Positions 62,825 through 64,000 of a stretch of 64,000 nt of DNA are shown here, piece by piece. A program made the translations under genes and the position numbers. This DNA comes from Rhabditoides inermis (Eukaryota; Nematoda; Chromadorea; Rhabditida; Rhabditidae): positions 1 through 64,000 of the forward strand of contig CAWZYM010000228.1 of assembly GCA_963966185.1 (NCBI GenBank). Direction: 5' to 3'. The notes below the pieces were generated by a model, which searched no databases, had not been told where the DNA came from, and saw only the letters and a program-made list of their open reading frames with translations. Within the stretch, counting starts at the first letter, position 1; each line of letters begins with the position of its first letter.

Positions 62825-63220
62825 CTAACCTGGAAATCCTTTTCACAGCGTCCATATCGAGATGGTCGTAGTGATCGTGAGAAATGACGCCGAAATCGAG
62901 CTTAAAATCGACACATAAACAATTGTTTTACTGAGTGCACTCACATCTGGAAGATCCTCTATCTCACACGGCGGTTTGCGGTAGCGACTCGGGCCAAAGA
63001 GAGAGTAAGGAGACGCCCGAGCAGACCAGACTGGGTCCGTGATAAACCTGTAAACAAGGTAAACAAACATATACGCACACAAACAACTCACGTAGCGCCG
63101 TCCATTTGAACGAGGACGGTAGCATGTCCGAGCCAGGAAGCTGCGAGGGAGGAGGAGAAGGGGAGGGAGGAGAACTTGTGGATCGGGAGGACTCGAGAGA
63201 GCAGCTGCAAGAGAGAGACT

Positions 63221-63268
<48 letters not shown>

Positions 63269-63991
63269 TACCTGTTCGTCACTCGGCACACTCGAGTTGT
63301 CCTTCTCGAATAGCTTGTACTTGAGCAGGCTGGTCGCTCCCGGAATGCCCTCCCATGTCTTGAACGACTTGGGGTTCTCGAACCGACCGCCCTGAATCAG
63401 GAAACAGTGAGATGGATAGTGAAAGGTTCACGGGATTAGTGCTCACATCACAAACGCCCACCGTGTCACATGAATGATGTGGTAATATTATGAAAGTGGA
63501 CGCACCTTGCGGACAGGCTTTGCGAACTGGTCGAGGAGAGAAGCGTGGTCAGTATCCGCTCCGCACATGGAGACCTTGAATGAACAAGTGAGAGAGATGT
63601 CGGGGAAGTGAGAAGAGACTGATAGAAGAGAGAGGGAGAGAGAGAGAGAGAGAGAGAACCGGGGCAGTCGCATGTGATTACAAAATGACCGCGTGTGTTA
63701 TCAAAAGTCGCACGCAGGGCATTCCACGGCTCGATTACTGATATTTAGTCGCACTATGTGTAATTCCGCACGACACCTTTACAAAACACATCCACGCGAC
63801 ACTGAGTGTGAATTATGCGGACTAAACATGAAGATGAAATCGATGCGGAAACAGCGTGCGAACAGGGGAGGGGTGTTCCAAACAAGATAACCAGACCGGT
63901 GAGAATGAGTCATGTTTCGAGGGAGTCAGTTAGCAAGCAATAAACTCACGCATAGTGCGAATAAGCAGAGTCGTGTTGGAAGGTGGGGCAT
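61386..63991 (-). CDS. NAPEPLD: N-acyl-phosphatidylethanolamine-hydrolysing phospholipase D
   Basis: Exons: 63991-63950, 63574-63506, 63391-63272, 63204-63092, 63047-62945, 62900-62830, 62750-62658, 62615-62516, 62240-62151, 62040-61979, 61914-61797, 61617-61560, 61513-61386; 1,167 nt, 388 aa (human 393). A metallo-beta-lactamase-fold membrane enzyme that releases N-acylethanolamines such as anandamide from NAPE. Visible: SWLGHATVLVQMDG, FITDPVWSARASPY, the zinc motif SHDHYDHLD, CTPAQHWGQRG, YYSGDTGDC, GPFDLAAIPIGCYEPR, WFMRSQHIGPTEAVKMHQAI and IHWGTYHM. The enzyme retains all zinc ligands I can check. The short first exon (MPHLPTRLCLFALC) is hydrophobic, unlike the human N-terminus. One intron has a GC donor. 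The 5' UTR may lie beyond the window end. Confidence 0.95.
61635..61791. repeat. Compound (GA)n/(GAAA)n repeat
   Basis: About 150 bp of GA with regular AAAGAG units in the NAPE-PLD intron 61618-61796. It is a long CT tract on the coding strand. Confidence 0.9.
62087..62143. repeat. (GT)n plus (GA)n microsatellite
   Basis: Short GT run then GA run in the NAPE-PLD intron 62041-62150, immediately at the donor on the coding strand. Confidence 0.85.
62779..62822. repeat. (GA)n microsatellite
   Basis: Lies in the NAPE-PLD intron 62751-62829. Similar runs are at 63228-63266 and 63636-63657, and elsewhere at 3979-4013, 10588-10609, 36345-36388 and 53006-53054. Confidence 0.9.
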
Positions 63992-64000
63992 GTTAGTTGG

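Overview
This is a eukaryotic, almost certainly metazoan, genomic window. Every recognisable gene is split into many short exons with GT-AG (twice GC-AG) introns. The gene set (PIM-type kinase, glutaminyl-tRNA synthetase, WDFY3/ALFY, SLC6 transporter, MICU1, NAPE-PLD, a classical PTP and a 7TM-receptor-like gene) is animal-like. Introns are mostly 50-150 bp, and non-coding DNA is loaded with GA/CT dinucleotide repeats. I cannot place the species; an early-branching animal such as a sponge would fit, but that is inference.

Layout. 1-8315: no supported gene; CT/GA-rich upstream DNA with a marked cluster of the palindrome TCAGCTGA, two CRE palindromes, paired octamer sites and a TATA-like site. 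8316-11641 (+): PIM-family kinase, 433 aa in six exons. 12294-23967 (-): glutaminyl-tRNA synthetase, 793 aa in 20 exons, convergent with the kinase. 23968-25386: divergent promoter region. 25387-52381 (+): WDFY3/ALFY orthologue, 87 exons whose lengths sum to 10,038 nt (3,345 codons plus stop).

Three protein-coding genes, and probably a fourth, lie on the opposite strand inside WDFY3 introns: a secreted/GPI-type Ser/Thr-rich protein (32636-33972), a protein tyrosine phosphatase (37187-38724), an unidentified exon set (40064-40582) and a seven-helix receptor-like protein (47607-49372). The same introns carry a fold-back element with tRNA-like arms (34256-34724) and a tRNA-derived SINE-like fragment.

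52771-55920 (-): SLC6 transporter with an apparent one-base frameshift and no visible start codon. 56078-57622 (-): unidentified 325-aa Cys-containing protein, head-to-head with MICU1 (58051-60969, +, 507 aa), which carries a small inverted-repeat element in an intron. 61386-63991 (-): NAPE-hydrolysing phospholipase D, 388 aa.

The genes do not form one pathway. ALFY is an autophagy adaptor, MICU1 gates mitochondrial calcium uptake, NAPE-PLD makes N-acylethanolamines and QARS charges tRNA-Gln. Gene models were spliced by hand; for PIM, QARS, WDFY3, PTP, MICU1, NAPE-PLD and the 325-aa gene the exon phases close into an uninterrupted frame, which is the main support for the exon boundaries given.
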